DNA from: Haemaphysalis longicornis
Lineage: Eukaryota; Arthropoda; Arachnida; Ixodida; Ixodidae
DNA: 64,000 nucleotides
NCBI GenBank assembly: GCA_013339765.2
Contig: CM023450.1
Span: forward strand, 195,183,589-195,247,588
Direction: 5' to 3'
Below, in pieces: positions 45,958 to 58,325 of the stretch; the first letter of the stretch is position 1, and the number at the start of each line of letters is the position of its first letter. The position numbers and the translations under genes are program-made. The notes below the pieces were generated by a model, which was not told the DNA's origin, did no database searches, and saw only the letters and a list, made by a program, of their open reading frames with translations.

Positions 45958-48750
45958 GTATGCGTCCTATTAATGGCAGTAACTATACAAGAAGTTGAAA
46001 GACGAAAGGATTTTAATTAGCTCGGAAACAGGCCTGGTCGCCATAATTACCTAAGGCACAGTATTAAACTACTCGAGGCAGCTCAATACCAATGGCGCAA
46101 ACGCTAATTTTACAGATAACACTTGCACGAACTGAAGCAAGGCGTGCTACTCCAGGGCACCGATTTTATTTTTGACTAATAATGCTGGAAGCCGTGCTGA
46201 AACTCCGTTCAAACGCGGCCACGTTCTACTAAAAGTGTTTCGCGCTATAGCCTGTTCGGCCCGAAAAACTACACCGGCGGCCTGGTATGGCTTCCCTGGA
46301 AAATATTATTAGCCCGAGAGGCGAAGGTAATCGCCAGAAGGAAGTACGTTTATCCAAAATAGTGACGGCCAGAATGCCCCAATCGGAAAGGTAAAGCGAA
46401 ACATACGCTTCTAGACAAGTCCCTGTCCGCAACAGTTAGATTTCGCCTCTCCATCTTCTTGGCGAACTGATGGAGACGAAATAGGGATGTTCTTTGATGT
46501 GCGAGCCGAGAGGACGATCTCGACTCGCTCCGATGACCGACGACCGATGCTTGGAGCGGATGAGGGATGAGGACTGCCTTCCTTGCTGGATATTAGGTTT
46601 ATTTACGTTATTTACAAAACTCCAACTTTACATCAGGTCAGAGTGACGGTTACATTGTCACTCTGACAGCAGCAGCCTGTTCGGCCGAGATCTATACTAA
46701 ACTAGATCCCCTCTCGACCGACCTCCGAGAAAACCCAACACTCCGGTTTTGATAACAAAAACCCCGCCTCCAAAAAAGGGGCGTACAAGAAAGAGAGAAA
46801 AAACCTTTCAAAACAATTAATACAAACCATTGATTGGCCACAGGAATCAGCCAATCACACACATGTCCCCACCTGCGGTCACGTGACCTAACACTCTCTC
46901 TTACACACTCATAGTGCGTTTCCTACGCACGCTGTTGCCCCCGGCCAGGAAATACAGGCCATCTGCGGCCTAAAGTGAACCATCCATAACGTTTAGCGGG
47001 CGGCATCTGCACAAACAACAGCCAAGCCGAGGGCCCGGAGCGGTCCCCGCGCGGCTGACCTCCCTCCGAGCGACGCCTCCCACGACGTGGGGCGTCTGCA
47101 CGCGCGGCGTGACAATGAGGATTGCTAATTCCCTCCCAGACTAAAGGGGCGCCGCCGGCCACCTGAACAGACCACGGGGAGAGACGCTGCCAGCCGAGGC
47201 GACCATCGTCGAGGCGAACGACCCGTCGACGAAGAGCGCCCGCCGCCGGAGTCGAAGATTTTCCAAACTTACACCGCGCGCGCTTTCAACACTAAGAGAT
47301 ACGATCATCTGGCCGCCCGTCAGCTTGTTATGCCGAATGACCCTGCCACCCTCGACGCGACAGAGGCACTCAGGCTAATCGCCCCCATCCTTTGACACAC
47401 AAAAGGACGGGCACAACAGCTCTCCGCGGCTCCGAACCTGGCGTCCGCGCGGCTACATGAAAGGGACACTGAATAGCCGCAACCAGCGTACGCGACGCCG
47501 AACATGAGCCACCGGCGGCTTTCCTTAATTAAATGAGGAGCCCGAACATAACACCTCCGCACTAAGAATGTTGTCCGTACACTAGCTGTACGTACAACAT
47601 TAACTCTCACTGCACGTTATGTCTTACTGCAGAGCCAGAACTAAAAAAAACACTCAAGCCGTTACGCGAGTACAATACAAAGTCCAATACAGTACAACAA
47701 TACAAAATTAACCCGGTACGCACCAACCCAACCAGCACAAAGCGCCGGCCAACTGCACCAAAAACGGATACAACACGGCATACTCAGTGCCTTGGCCTAG
47801 CCATGGCTTGCGCAACATCAAACAATAAACGAAAGCGCTCAGCTACAAGGCCCGTTAGCACAAACTCGCGGCACCCTCTACCATTAAGGCAACAAACCCC
47901 ACGAAGGGTATACATGTTTAAACTTGACAACTGAATGAATGACACCATCCATTCTTAGACGTTAAGCGCATGCAGGAACATTCTTTCAATCTAAGGAAAG
48001 GAAAAAAAAAAACCACCCGAACAAACCCAAACGTACCGAACGAGGCTACTCCTGTACCAATAACAAAACGTTAAAAGAAAGTTCTCTTCACGCACTCGCG
48101 GACGCCGGTTCTTTCGGGATGCGACACAGATTGTTCGTCCCTGTTGCGGTTCACCTGCTGTCCACATTCGATGTACTGAAAGTTCATTTTTCAGTACTTC
48201 AAACACTAGTTCACACACAAGCGCCACAAGTGGGCCCTACCTGCACATTCCATGGCCCACCATGACCACATGCCAACGAGCGCAAATAAAGACAGGCACT
48301 CGCCATTGTACCCAGACGTAAACTCCCTACCGTGCTGTAACAGCGGCTATAGTCCTCAAGAAGACAGTTAAACCCGCCAAGCTGCGTTACTCGTAAATCA
48401 CACGCCTTACGACAGCTGAACACAACCAACACATGCACAAAAAAAAACTAACAACAAGGGGGAGAACTACAGTACAGGGACAACTAAGAATAACGCTCGT
48501 CGGAGCGAACCCTACACAAAAAAAACAGCAGAAAAAAAAACGCAAAACGCTAACCACTAAGTGTGCGGCAAACAACACTCAACCGTCCCTGTCTCGCACT
48601 GCACACTATTCAGCGCCAACGCCCCTTTCCGCGGCGGCTCACACCGACCGTCGCACGGAAGCTGATTCCGTGTTGTGCGCCACCAGCTGATTCTACACGA
48701 ACCCTGGTTTGGCTCGCGGTGTCCTCTGCTCCCAGGAGAAAAGGAACACC

Positions 48751-49798
48751 CTAGCCGGCGGTAACGCGTACGACGATGTCGCACCTGCGCCGCCACACCT
48801 GCCCCCGCGTTCCGCGTTCTTGGGCCCGTCTGAATTGCCCTACGCGCAAGACGCCGCGGGCCGCCTGCACTTTCATGCTTTGCGCACGGAAGCTCAACAA
48901 TTGGGCGCGCCGTTCCGCTGCCCTTGCATGCCCCTTGTGCTGCCTCGGCGACAGACGGCTGCTCATTGTCCGCCTCACAGAAAGAAGTTCGGCAGCTAAG
49001 ACATCTGCCGCGCGAGATTCCACGATCTCATCGGCAGCAGTGGGAATGCTACGGTGTCGCTCAACAACTGGGGTGGCTTCGGCCACCTCCACTACATTCC
49101 CACTCTCCTCATCCCGTGGCGCTCGAAGCGCCCACGAGGGAACAAACACTGTAAAAACATTGGTATCGTCTTCGAGTCTACCAATCCTGCGAAGCTTCGC
49201 TTTTTCGTAAGCGATCTCCGCTCTTCCTTGCGCTAATTGAGCACTGAGCTTCCTCACCCGTCCACACGGACGGGCTACCCGCGCCCCTGCTACCCGCTAG
49301 CATTGCTTTCTCCAAAGCGTGCTGGGCATTTTTGAGAGCTAATTCAGCTCTCAACTCCTCAATCTCGAGCACAATGGCACTAACCTTTCCGTCGGTGCCG
49401 CGACATCCCGTTAGCATAGTGGCCATGGTGAACCCGAGAAAGTAAGTCAGGGCCACCTGTGCCCGCTCCGGGTTCGGCGGGTCGCAGTGTCGGTGGTGCA
49501 GCAGCTCGTGGACCCGATGCGCCGCTCTCGCCGCTGGGTGGGGCGTGCTCGCCCTGGGCAGAGCCCCGAGGGCCTCCCGCTGAGGTTCGCCCCCTTGAAC
49601 CGCGGCTTCCGCCGCCCTGGGCCAGAGCCCACGAGGCCTCCCGCTGAGGTGTCGCCCCGTTGAACCACGGCTTACGCCGCCCTGGGCCGAAGCCCACGAG
49701 GCCTCCGCTGAGAGTGTCGCCCGTCGTTGACGGGATTTTACGCCGCCCTGGGCCAGAGCCCCCGAGGCCTCCCGAGAGTGTCGCCCCGTTGAAACCAC
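48751..49798 (-). pseudogene. Two overlapping internal frames of the LTR element, coiled-coil-like
   Basis: The upstream frame (49798-49178) runs from the tandem array into ATMLTGCRGTDGKVSAIVLE and IEELRAELALKNAQHALEKA, a heptad-like, Ala/Leu/Glu-rich helix. The second frame (49257-48751) begins MRKLSAQLAQGRAEIAYEKA and continues with a charged, proline-poor segment containing VFVPSWALRAPRDEE. The two overlap by about 80 bases in different phase, consistent with one protein split by a frameshift or by programmed frameshifting. I recognise no family; it occupies the gag position. Confidence 0.4.
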
Positions 49799-50060
49799 GG
49801 CTTACGCCGCCTGGGCCGAAGCCTACGAGGCCCTCCCGCTGAGGGTGTGCCCCGTTTGCACCGCGGCTTACGCCGCCCTGGGCCAGAGCCCCCGAGGCCT
49901 CCCGCTGAGGTGTCGCCCCGTTGAACCGCGGCTTACACAGCCCTGGGCCGAGCCCACGAGGCCTCCCACTGAGGTGTCGCCCCGTTGCCGTTGAATCGCG
50001 GCTGCTGCCGCACTGAGCCGGAACTCACGAGGCCTCCCGCTGAGGTGTCGCCCCGTCGAT
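49547..50060. repeat. Tandem array, about eight units of about 65 bases
   Basis: Each unit contains CCCTGGGCC(A/G)AGCCC, CGAGGCCTCCCGCTGAGG, TGTCGCCCCGTTGAA and CGGCTTACGCCG. Unit lengths vary from 61 to 70 bases, so the reading frame is not preserved across the array. It lies just inside the 5' LTR (minus-strand sense) of the element at 46434-51288. Confidence 0.85.
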
Positions 50061-51293
50061 GCTTGGAGGTCTGCCTAGTCGTGGTCGGAGCCGAACCTTG
50101 CGTTGAAGGAGTCTCTCCGCAATGCCCCCACCAGCTCCAGCCCATGGTCGTGGTCATCCTGTCGACTGCGCAGTTAGATTTCGCCTCTCCATCTTCTTGG
50201 CGAACTGATGGAGACGAAATAGGGATGTTCTTTTGATGTGCGAGCGAGAGGACGATCTCGACTCGCTCCGATGACCGACGACCGATGCTTGGAGCGGATG
50301 AGGGATGAGGACTGCCTTCCTTGCTGGATATTAGGTTTATTTACAGTTATTTACAAAACTCAACTTTACATCAGGTCAGAGTGACGGTTACATTGTCACT
50401 CTGACCGCAGCAGCCTGTTCGGCCGAGATCTATACTAAACTAGATCCCCTCTCGACCGACCTCCGAGCAAACCCAACACTCCGGTTTTGATAACAAAAAC
50501 CCCGCCTCCAAAAGGGGCGTACAAGAAAGAGAGAAAAACCTTTCAAACAATTAATAGCAAACCATTGATTGGCCACAGGAACCAGCCAATCACACACATG
50601 TCCCCACCTGCGGTCACGTGACCTAACACTCTCTCTTACACACTCATAGTGCGTTTTCCTACGCACGCGTTGCCCCCGGCCAGGAAATACAGGCCATCTG
50701 CGGCCTAAAGTGAACCATCCATAACGTTTAGCGGGCGGCATCTGCACAAACAACAGCCAAGCCGAGGGCCCGGAGCGGTCCCGCGCGGCTGACCTCCCTC
50801 CGCGCGACGCCTCCCCACGACGTGGGGCGTCTGCACGCGCGGCGTGACAATGAGGATTGCTAATTCCCTCCCAGACTAAAGGGGCGCCGCCGGCCACTGA
50901 ACAGACCACGGGGAGAGACGCTGCCAGCCGAGGCGACCATCGTCGAGGCGAACGACCCGTCGACGAAGAGCGCCCGCCGCCGGAAGTCGAAGATTTTCCA
51001 AACTTACACCGCGCGCGCTTTCAACCACTAAGAGATACGATCATCTGGCCGCCCGTCAGCTTGTTATGCCGAATGACCCTGCCACCCTCGACGCGACAGA
51101 GGCACTCAGGCTAATCGCCCCCATCCTTTGACACACAAAAGGACGGGCACAACAGCTCTCCGCGGCTCCGAACTGGCGTCCGCGCGGCTACATGAAAGGG
51201 ACACTGAATAGCCGCAACCAGCGTACGCGACGCCGAACATGAGCCACCGGCGGCTTTCCTTAATTAAATGAGGAGCCCGAACATAACAGCAAC

Positions 51294-51951
51294 CTCTAAA
51301 AAAACAACTAAGAAAAAACTACCCAGAACCACTGGTGGGAAAATATACCGAAAGAGCACAGCGGAGGGTTCAAATAAAGGCGCCAAAGAAAAAGTAAGCG
51401 TAATCTGTTGCAATAACATATACACTCGAGAAACTAGTTAACAATCAGTCTATTCAGTCCAAAAGTTCTATCCAAACGTTCAGCTCAATGAGGCCGCAGG
51501 TGTATCAACGCTGAAAAAATTACCAGCGCCTACACCTCACTTAGGAAGTACATTCCAAGCTACGGTGGTGCACGGACCACTGTTAAATGAATGATTCTCT
51601 CAAAAACAAGCTTGTGTGCGTGTCCTGGTGTGTGATGTGTTCTTTGCGCTGTTAGTGGTTTAATGAACGCAGGCACAACTAGATTTTCTTATTGCTTCGA
51701 GAAAGCTTATAACCTGCGTACAAATGTCTTGCCGTCTAGATTTTTTAAACGACCACTTAACCATTTTTCCGTCTTCTCATGTTACCTATTTATCTCTGAG
51801 CAGTTTCTTCTACTGACGCATACTCAAATTTCAACCAACTCAACATTGCATACCTTACAAGGTTACCGTTACCTGCACCAGGCCTAATTTCTGGCTCAAA
51901 AACTCCTAGCTTTCTAAATGCTCACGAAATATCCTCCCAAATATGATGAAC
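51294..51951. other. Intronic sequence, no gene seen
   Basis: AT-rich; nothing recognised. Confidence 0.5.
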
Positions 51952-52093
51952 CCACCGCGGTGGCTCCGTGGCTAAGACGTTGTTATGCTGAGACCGTGGA
52001 CGCGGGCTGAATTCCCGGCCACCGCGGACGCTTTTCTGATGGAGGGGCAAAGCAAAAACGCCCGGGTGTTTGAGATTTAGGCGCTCGATAAAG
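51952..52093 (+). mobile_element. Ruka-type SINE, 3'-truncated copy
   Basis: CCGCGGTGGCTCCGTGGCTA starts it and GGGGCAAAGCAAAAACGCCC follows in the body. It breaks off after GAGATTTAGGCGCTCGATAA. The B-box is mutated (GGGCTGAATTCCCGG). Confidence 0.8.
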
Positions 52094-52960
52094 CCTTACC
52101 TGCTACCTGACCTAAGCATTTTTAATTAGGAGATACTGAAGGGAACCATCAAGTTGGGTTCACACAAAACTCTGATCTTCCCATAGCCATATGCGCGTTG
52201 GTTCGAAGCAGGATGCCTTCATTGGAGACAAATCGCTAGTCAAACGCTCGTCAAAGTGACGCAAACAGTGACATTCGTTGTTTGCGTCACCGTAAACGGA
52301 AGCACGTGAGCCAGCGACGATGTATAGAGGTATAGAAGCAACGTAATACAATGCTACCATGTACTAAGTGGTTTGGTCAGTTCCGGTCAAATCGATCGTG
52401 CTTTCCCGGACTCCAACGTCCTTTGCTTCTCCGGACCACTAAGCAACATTTTCCTTCATGAAACCAGTGTACTGACGCTTTGCTTTATCGAAGAAAAGCA
52501 TATTGTCCTGTTGAGGCAGCGCAAATTCTGGCATTGAGCCAACCGGTCATGCTAAGGTCGCACGTCCCCTCGCAAAAGAGTACCGACGCCCCAAGTATTG
52601 ACGAGTAACGACATACAGCGGAAACCAGGAAAGGCCTTGAGCACGCCAGACGACTTAACCACTTCCGGTGTAAGTTGCGGAGAATAGCCAATGGCGCCGG
52701 CGGCTGCCTTCACGTTTCCACTATTTTCCACCTTATTTTAAAAAAAGGCGACGCATAAGACTGGTATATTTGTTTTCTCGGTGATCTAATTTATCGATCT
52801 TGAGGAACTTGTATTTTGACATCAGCGACCCTTTAAGCCTCCTAGTCCTAACATTACATCTGCTGCTACTCATTCACTCATATCTACACTTACGCCTAAA
52901 AAACACCACTTCGACCAATCACACTTTAAGCCTACCATCGCTCCGCTGCACATTAGGAGG
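52094..52960. other. No gene seen; possible DNA-element end
   Basis: Near 52835 the sequence TCAGCGACCCTTTAAGC resembles, inverted, the TTAAAGGGGCACTGAC terminus of the element at 37245. No matching partner end was found. Confidence 0.35.
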
Positions 52961-53040
52961 TAAAATACGTCATTTGACGTATTTTAGTGGGATCTAGTGG
53001 GATCTAGTTTCCTGATTAGTGGGATCTAATCAGGAAACGG

Positions 53041-54893
53041 CAAACTATGAGAATCTTCACAGCAGCTGACAGAATAGAACTAGCCGAGCTCTCGAAGTTA
53101 ATCAATAAGCGCAAGACAGCTGACATACGGAAGTATAATACGGAGAGGATCGAATACGCTGTAAAAAATGCAGGTAGCCTGAAAGCAGTGAAGAGACGTC
53201 TTGGCGTGGAGAAGAATCAGATGTATGCACTTAAGGATAAGCAAGGCAATGTCATCACAAATAGGGAAAAAATAGTCACAGTGGCCGAGGAGTTCTATAG
53301 GGATATGTACAGTAGCCGGGACATACAGGATAATGCCGAACGAGACAGTAGTTCAGAGGAGATAGACATCCCACCAGAAACGACCGAAGAAGTAAGGAAC
53401 GCTTTGAAAGAAATGAAATAGGGCAAAGCACCTGGTGAGGATCAGATAACAGCAGACCTCTTGAAGGATGCCGGAGAAATTGTACTTGAAAAACTGGCAA
53501 ACCTGTATACGCAATGCCTAATGACCGCAATGGTACCGGAATCTTGGAAGAACGCGAACATCATCCTAATCCATAAGAAAGGCGACATGAAGGACTTGAA
53601 AAATTACAGGCCGATGAGCTTACTGTCAGTCGTCTACAAGGTATTTACCAAGGTAATCGCTAACCGAATCTCTGCAACCTTAGATTTCAGTCAACCTAAA
53701 GAACAAGCAGGGTTCCGTAAAGGTTATTCAACAATGGACCATATTCACACGATCAATCAGGTGATAGAGAAGTGCGCTGAGTATACTGAATCCCTATATA
53801 TAGCCTTCATAGATTATGAGAAAGCATTTGACTCGGTCGAAACCCTAGCAGTCATTCAGGCATACGGAACCAGGGGGTTAGATGAGGATTATGTAAGAAT
53901 ACTAGAGGATATCTACAATGGGTCTACAGCTACCATCATCCTCCATAGGGAGAGCAGTAAAATACCTATAAGGAAGGGTGTCAGACAAGGAGACACCAAT
54001 CTCTCCAATGTTATTCACAGCATGCTTACTAGAAGTATTCAAAACCGTTGGATTGGAACAGGTGGGAGTAAGGGTTAATGGAGAATACCTCAGTAACCTC
54101 AGATTTGCTGATGACGTTGCCTTGCTAAGTAACTCGGGGGCGACGAATTGCAAGGCCTTGCTTTCTGCACTGGGCCGAACAGAAGTAGAACCGTGGGCCT
54201 TGAAAATTAATATGCAGAAAACTAAAGTAATGATCAATAACCTCGGGACAGCACAGAAGTTTGAGATAGGTGGCGAGGCAGTGGAAGTGGTAAGCGAATA
54301 TATCTACTTAGGCCAAGTTGTGACCCCAGATCCCAACCATGAGGCAGACACAATTAGAAGATTAAAATTGGTAGGGTACATATGGCAGACATTCTCAAAT
54401 AATGAATAGCAGCCTACCATTGTCGCTGAAGAAGAAGTGTATGACAGCTGCATCTTACCGGTACTCACCTACGGGGCAGAAACTTGGAGGCTCACTAAGA
54501 GGGTTCAACTTAAATTGAGAACGCTCAGCGGGCAATGGAGCGGAAAATGATAGGTGTAACATTAAGGGACAAGAAGAGAGCGGAGTGGGTCAGGGAGCAA
54601 ACTGGTGTTAAAGACATATTAGTAGAAATTAATAAGAAGAAATGAACGTGGGCAGGGCATGTAATGCGAAGGCAAGATAACCGCTGGTCATTAAGGGTAA
54701 CATAGTGGATCCCTAGAGAAGGCAAGCGTTGCGGGGGCGGCAGAAAGTTAGATGGGCAGGTGAGATCAAAACTTTTGCGGGGACAAATTGGTCACAGTTG
54801 GCACAGGACCGAGATAATTGGAGAATCATGGGAGAGGCCTTTGCCCTGCATTGGGCGTAGATAGGTTGGTGATGATGATGATGATGATGAGTT
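53041..54893 (+). mobile_element. RTE-type LINE, near-readable reverse transcriptase, GAT tail
   Basis: The frame from 53047 gives a linker then ALKEMK, a TAG stop at 53419-53421, and GKAPGEDQITADLLKDAGE in the same frame. It continues through IILIHKKGDMKDLKNYRPMS, AGFRKGYSTMDHIHTINQV and IAFIDYEKAFDSVE (motif A) to KGVRQGDT near 53990. There a shift moves the frame to LRFADDVALLSNSG (motif C, 54105-54140) and VVSEYIYLGQVVTPDPNHEAD. The 3' end is CCCTGCATTGGGCGTAG followed by (GAT)n. One nonsense codon and one frameshift disable it. The endonuclease half is missing. Confidence 0.9.
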
Positions 54894-55690
54894 TCTTTAG
54901 CACAATTCTGAAGACAAATGTCATGTTTCGGTTTACTTTGACATAAACAGGTTGCCGTTATTTAGCTTCGTACGAACTTCACTTCCCTACCATAAATGGG
55001 AACAGGAATAGGCATTCAACTTTATAAAAGTTGGATTGTTTGCGTAAATCCTTCTGTGCCTGTTTACGCCATAATATGTTCATAATTTCGCAGTCACTGA
55101 GCATATGTTATCCCGGAAAGAGGCATTTACACTTCGTGTAATGCAATTGGCTCAGCACTCTGCAATCCACCAAAATATCTGCGAGCTAATTTTACTATTT
55201 TGAAACCTAATTGTAGAGAACACTAAGTTAGAGATTAATTTATGTAACAAACGCATCCAAATATTTTGGCGGATGACCTATAGTGGGAAAACGAAAAAAT
55301 ATCATTCTTACAATCGACCAAATATTGAAATGTCTGGCACACAAATCAGGATTTAAATATAGCTGTCATGTTTCAACCTCCTTACTTCAAATTCATGTTT
55401 CGAACAGAGGGAACGAAATTCATATATTTGTCGCGCTTTTTATTGCAAAAGGTGGGGTATCAAGGCTGTCCACAGAATGACGCCCAAGCTAGAAGCCACG
55501 CTCGTGCCTAGTATTGTAGTTGGCTATGCTTGCTAGAGTTCTATCTCCACGCTTCAACCTTGACCTGTGATACGCAAGAATGTCGCTCTTAAGATTATAT
55601 CCTAATATACCCAGTGCTCATGGATCCCAGTGGAACTTGTTAAAGAATTGGCAGTATCAAAACACCATCCGCTTTTGGCATTGACTGTAT
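54894..55690. other. No gene seen
   Basis: AT-rich sequence without recognised features. Confidence 0.5.
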
Positions 55691-57290
55691 TCATCCAAAG
55701 GTATTTAGGAATAATAAAAAGTGTTGTTCTATGAAGTTATCAAACGTTTTATACAACAATTCGACGTCGGTGAACTGCCGTTGGACTGGAAATTATGGAC
55801 GGTGGTCGCAGCATTTGAATGAAGCGACAAACATTCACCTTTCCACTATCGACCCATATCTATCACCAGCGTTCCGTGTAAGATCCTTGAGCACGTATTT
55901 TTGTCTAACCTAGCAAACTTCTTGGAATCCAATACATTATTTCGTCCACCACAGCATTTTCTCCAAAAGACTTGGGCGAGACGCAACTACTTCTATTCAC
56001 TGGCAGACTACATAGTATTCTCGACCGTAGTTGTTTAGCCGATTGCATCTATTCAGGTTTCGCGAAAGCACTAAATAAATTTACACACCAAATACTTATA
56101 TAAATGTTAAGAAATTTGGGTCTTGATACTAACATGCTAAAATAGATTGAAAGTGTCCTGACTGAGTGCCGTAAGTTGTAGTTTCTAACGAGGTAACCTC
56201 TAAATTTCAGGCTGTGTTATCGGGCGTACCAAAGGCACAGTACTAGTGCCACTACTTTGTATCATATCTATTATGATTTGCCTGCCTATTTATTCCCCAG
56301 CCCCTTTATTCGCAAACGACTGCGTACTTTCCCATGAAATAACCACCATTAGTCATGCGCATGCGCTACAGGATGGCATTAACACCATGTCTTCCTGATG
56401 TTGCATGTGGCGGGGGCATTAAACGTTGGCAAGTACAATTCCATGCGAATCTGTGGTGCCGCGACTAACGCGTTTTCGTATCACTAAAGGGAACGCCTCT
56501 ACAATCTGCTTCATCTTACAAATATTGAGGCCTTTATATTACATCCGACCTATCACAGTAACGCCACACTGCATTGTCCCCCAACAAAGCTATTCCTATG
56601 CGTGGTTATTTAAAACGCGACTATCGTTCGGCGCTGTCGTGAGTAGAAATTCATTTTTAAAAAAAGCATCATATGTCATATATATGGTATATGATGCATC
56701 ATATATCATATATATCATATATATGGGATCCGTCCACGGAAACTCTTACTCATTTGCAGGAAATCCTTCAGAACAACACGGCACGTTTTATAACCTCAAA
56801 CTACCAACGAACAGCGCGCGTAACCACAAGGGAGCCTTCCATTACTAAGTTCACGTTGAAAACTCGCATGTGTCTGCTTATTTCAGAAAGTTTTTTCGCG
56901 CACCACTTTACGAGATTGTTTAATCACTTCACCATCATATGTATCATCGGATCTGGATGACTCGCGCAAAATCGGCGTCATCAATTGTACCCGTAAATGT
57001 TTTCTTAATTCATGTATCCCGCGTCCATCCAATGACTGGAACCACCTTCCACGAGATCTTGTTTAAATAAATGATGTCAAGTTGCTTCGATCGCCGTTGC
57101 ATTACTTGAATAATTCTTCTTTTGTGCACGCAAAATTTCGTACCTGTGATATGTATTTACATTTGCGTACCAGCTTGGTATTTTTTTGAAATACCTGCCT
57201 GTTTTCATATTTTTTCTCCTTAAACCAACTCCCCTCTGTAATGTATTGCCTTGAATGGTGCCAATAAATAAATAATTAAATAAATAAATA
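55690..57290 (+). mobile_element. CR1/L2-like LINE, decayed, with ATAAATAA tail
   Basis: The + strand, across shifting frames, gives RPISITSVPCKILEHVFL, NLANFLESNTLFRPPQ and GTVLVPLLCIIYIM, then LFANDCVLSHEI (motif C, Ala-Asn-Asp for Ala-Asp-Asp) near 56310. It ends with GTATTGCCTTGAATGG and an AATAAATAAATAAT tail at 57261-57290. An AT palindrome-rich stretch (56660-56730) interrupts it. Confidence 0.75.
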
Positions 57291-57556
57291 AGATAACTTC
57301 ATCAAAGGGACAGGTAATAGGGCTAATTAAGGAAGCGCTAGATTAGAAGGTTAAGAGCGTCGCAGTGGTAGCTACACTCGTGGTGCGAGACCGGACGCCA
57401 ATTGCAAGCCTGGAGCTTGCTCTTGATATGTAGTGTTTCGCTCTAGAGCTGTTCCTTGCAGAGTTACAAGCTCAAGGCCATGTTTATACTCCAAATATTG
57501 TATGTATGTACAAACCTTCGCAAACAAAAACTCGTAGTCGGTTCACAGGAGCATAT

Positions 57557-57981
57557 TGTCACGTAGACAAGGACGACGCAGTTGTCTTGAAGGAGAAACA
57601 AGTTTATTAGAGCGAATTTGTGGTCCCCTAACAACTCAAAAGAATACAGAGGCGGCGAAGCAGCGGTCCACAAAGTGAGTTGCGTCGGCGAGCGTCGCAG
57701 AATCGAATGCCGAGGCGTCTGCTCTGCAGGCTTTTTATCTTTCGGCGCGAGTGTTTCTGGAACCGTCGATTCACATCCAGAACATTGTAGATCACAGAAG
57801 ATTATTCTGTGCTAGCGACGTTAGGGCGAAACACTCTGCTTATCTGAATGAAATAGCCCGTGCGGCATAAAAAATAAAGAATGGAACACGCGCTTCGCCT
57901 GGGACACAGATAACAGAGCCGGGCGCGGCCGGGCATTAAAAACAAACAATAAATAAACAAACGCGTACATGGTTCGCGGCA
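57557..57981 (-). mobile_element. LTR of a Ty3-type element (3' LTR, minus sense)
   Basis: Bounded by TGTCACGTAGACAAGG at 57557 and GGTTCGCGGCA at 57981 (TG...CA in both senses). In minus sense a polypurine tract AGAGGGGGGG lies just before it (57984-57995). The integrase C-terminus ends a short distance upstream in minus sense. The partner LTR is not in the window. Confidence 0.7.
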
Positions 57982-57999
57982 TTACCCCCCCTCTAAGAG

Positions 58000-58325
58000 T
58001 GCACCGAACCGGTGCTAAAATAAAACGACAGTCCGAACAAACAGCCACAACAAAACAACAACAAAAAGAGTACGGTTTGAAACGAACTACGGGGACGACT
58101 TCGGGTCGCGTGCGTCGTCGTGATGTGCCGGAATCACCTTCGTAGGTTAATTGGCCAACACGTCGTAGAATCTGGTAGGGTCCGAAATACCGTCGCAGAA
58201 GCTTCTCACTGAGTCCGCGTCGTCGAATGGGAGACCAAACCCACACACGATCCCCTGGTTGGTACTCGGCGTCTCGGCGCCGGAGGTTGTAGCGGCCGCC
58301 ATCCACCAGCTGCTGGTCCGTTATA
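58000..58325 (-). pseudogene. Integrase C-terminal part of a Ty3-type element
   Basis: The minus frame gives YNLRRRDAEYQPGDRVWVWS, SEKLLRRYFGPYQILRR and VGQLTYE, the GPF/Y-type C-terminal module of Ty3-type integrases, followed by a stop-rich tail before the polypurine tract. The upstream continuation is at 61289-61935, separated by an insertion. Confidence 0.8.

Larger units (their letters stand above)
46434..51288 (-). mobile_element. LTR retrotransposon with 1.1-kb LTRs, no pol (non-autonomous)
   Basis: The LTRs are 46434-47553 and 50172-51288. They are nearly identical apart from scattered small indels, and GCAAC flanks both outer ends (46429-46433 and 51289-51293). On the minus strand each LTR starts TGTTATGTTCGGGCTCC. 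The purine stretch GTGCGGAGG precedes the 3' LTR. The 2.6-kb interior has no protease, RT or integrase motif. It carries a 65-base tandem array and charged, Ala/Arg-rich frames on the minus strand. The 5-base duplication fits BEL/Pao, Copia or Ty3 elements, so the superfamily is open. High LTR similarity and intact flanks suggest a young insertion. It lies in the intron after exon i. Confidence 0.88.

Noticed and set aside
49547..50060. CRISPR-like array
   Set aside because: The units are contiguous 61-70-base tandem repeats without spacers, in an animal retroelement.
46434..51288. Tandem gene duplication (two near-identical 1.1-kb blocks)
   Set aside because: Flanking GCAAC duplication and TGTTATG ends (minus sense) show they are LTRs of one element.
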